Assembly (NCBI GenBank): GCA_027294925.1
Contig: JAPULM010000239.1
Location: forward strand, 1 to 6,905
DNA length: 6,905 nt
Direction of reading: 5' to 3'
From: a bacterium
GTDB taxonomy: Bacteria > Tectomicrobia > Entotheonellia > Entotheonellales > Entotheonellaceae
The notes under the pieces were generated by a model. That model was not told the origin of the DNA. It did no database searches and saw nothing but the letters and a program-made list of their open reading frames with translations. Numbering within the stretch: position 1 is the stretch's first letter; the number at the start of each line of letters is the position of its first letter. Shown one piece after another: positions 6,232 to 6,905 of the stretch. Made by a program: the position numbers and the translations under genes.

Positions 6232-6905
6232 TAGACACTGAAAACTTGACACTTGCTGGTCGCAAGGCTGTAGTAACCGGCAGCAGTCGTGGCATCGGTC
6301 GCAGCATTGCCCTAGCCCTAGCCCGCGCAGGGTCGGATGTGGCAGTGACGGCCCGCAGTATGCCCCAGCTTAAGGAGCTGGCCGATCAAATCCGTTCGCA
6401 GGGCCGCCGCAGCCTAGCCGTGAGCTGTGACGTCACAGACCCGGCGCTGGTCAAGCCGATGGCAAGCAAGGTGATCGAAGGTCTGGGTGGAGTCGACATT
6501 TTGGTGAACAACGCCGGCCAGGCCGGCAGCCACAAGTTCCTGAGTCATCCCGATGACCTATGGCACAACATGTTGTCCATCAACCTGACCAGCGTCTATT
6601 ACGTGACCAAGGCCTTTGCGCCCGGCATGGTGGAACAGCGCTGGGGTCGTATCATCAATATCGCCTCTATTGCCTCCAAGAGGGGTGACCGCTACATCGC
6701 GGCCTACACTGCCGCCAAGCATGGGGTGCTGGGTCTGACCCGGGTGGTTGCCAGGGAACTGTTACCATACCACATCACGGTAAACGCCATCTGCCCGGGT
6801 TATGTGGACACTCCGATGACAGAGTCGAGCATCGCCAACCTGGTGGCCCGTGTTGGGATGACGGAAGCACAGGCCAGGGAAACGTTGGAGAAAATGAGCC
6901 CTCAA
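6228..6905 (+). CDS. Short-chain dehydrogenase/reductase (SDR), 3' end beyond the window
   Basis: The 226 visible residues form a classical SDR, an NAD(P)-dependent alcohol/ketone oxidoreductase. Motifs are TGSSRGIG at 17-24, the D68-V69 adenine contact, NNAG at 94-97, N119, S147, and YTAAK with Y160 and K164; PGYVDTP follows at 190-196. R21 in the glycine motif and R43 after the second strand suggest NADP(H) preference, an inference from SDR subfamily rules. About 20-40 residues should lie past the window edge. The ATG at 6228 overlaps the preceding TGA as ATGA, with AAGGG about ten bases upstream, so translational coupling to the large flavoenzyme is likely. In this context it probably acts as a 3-hydroxyacyl-CoA dehydrogenase or cyclic-ketone reductase on the alicyclic CoA intermediate. 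No lesion is visible. Confidence 0.9.
   Translation, partial: MIDTENLTLAGRKAVVTGSSRGIGRSIALALARAGSDVAVTARSMPQLKELADQIRSQGRRSLAVSCDVTDPALVKPMASKVIEGLGGVDILVNNAGQAGSHKFLSHPDDLWHNMLSINLTSVYYVTKAFAPGMVEQRWGRIINIASIASKRGDRYIAAYTAAKHGVLGLTRVVARELLPYHITVNAICPGYVDTPMTESSIANLVARVGMTEAQARETLEKMSPQ

Overview
The window is bacterial DNA of moderately high G+C, with coding on the + strand. It carries part of a catabolic gene cluster resembling the aerobic CoA-thioester route for 2-aminobenzoate (anthranilate) known from Azoarcus evansii. In that route the acid is activated to its CoA thioester. It is then hydroxylated and reduced by a fused two-domain flavoenzyme, and the alicyclic product goes through beta-oxidation-like steps. 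A proteobacterium is plausible but the sequence does not settle it. Salicylate or a related ortho-substituted benzoate remains possible as substrate.

Layout. Positions 1-650 hold no gene I can name; the only protein-like stretch is a short minus-strand frame at 277-498. Positions 654-1226 hold two fused gene relics. The first is the C-terminal end of an Old Yellow Enzyme (OYE)-type domain, of the sort that ends 2-aminobenzoyl-CoA monooxygenase/reductase and salicylyl-CoA 5-hydroxylase proteins. The second is the C-terminal half of an acyl-CoA dehydrogenase, broken by frame changes and by an amber stop just before its expected catalytic Glu. An intact aryl-CoA ligase follows at 1231-2850. Next come a RidA-like relic (2882-3051), a luciferase-like flavin oxidoreductase whose best start is ACG (3074-3916), the large two-domain flavoenzyme (4000-6231), and a short-chain dehydrogenase (6228 onward) that runs off the window. 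The last two overlap by ATGA.

How the genes fit together. The ligase would make the aryl-CoA. The fused flavoenzyme would hydroxylate and reduce the ring, the SDR would handle an alcohol/ketone step of the ring-opening phase, and the acyl-CoA dehydrogenase and RidA would once have helped. The luciferase-like enzyme has no assigned step.

The most notable signal is erosion. Five of the seven recognisable pieces show lesions, while the ligase and the visible SDR look clean. The large flavoenzyme lacks the end of its OYE domain and carries an unrelated 31-residue tail, and the missing piece is the piece found as a relic 3.3 kb upstream. The cluster is therefore either decaying or rearranged, or partly misassembled. 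Family calls rest on motif recognition by eye, with no database search.
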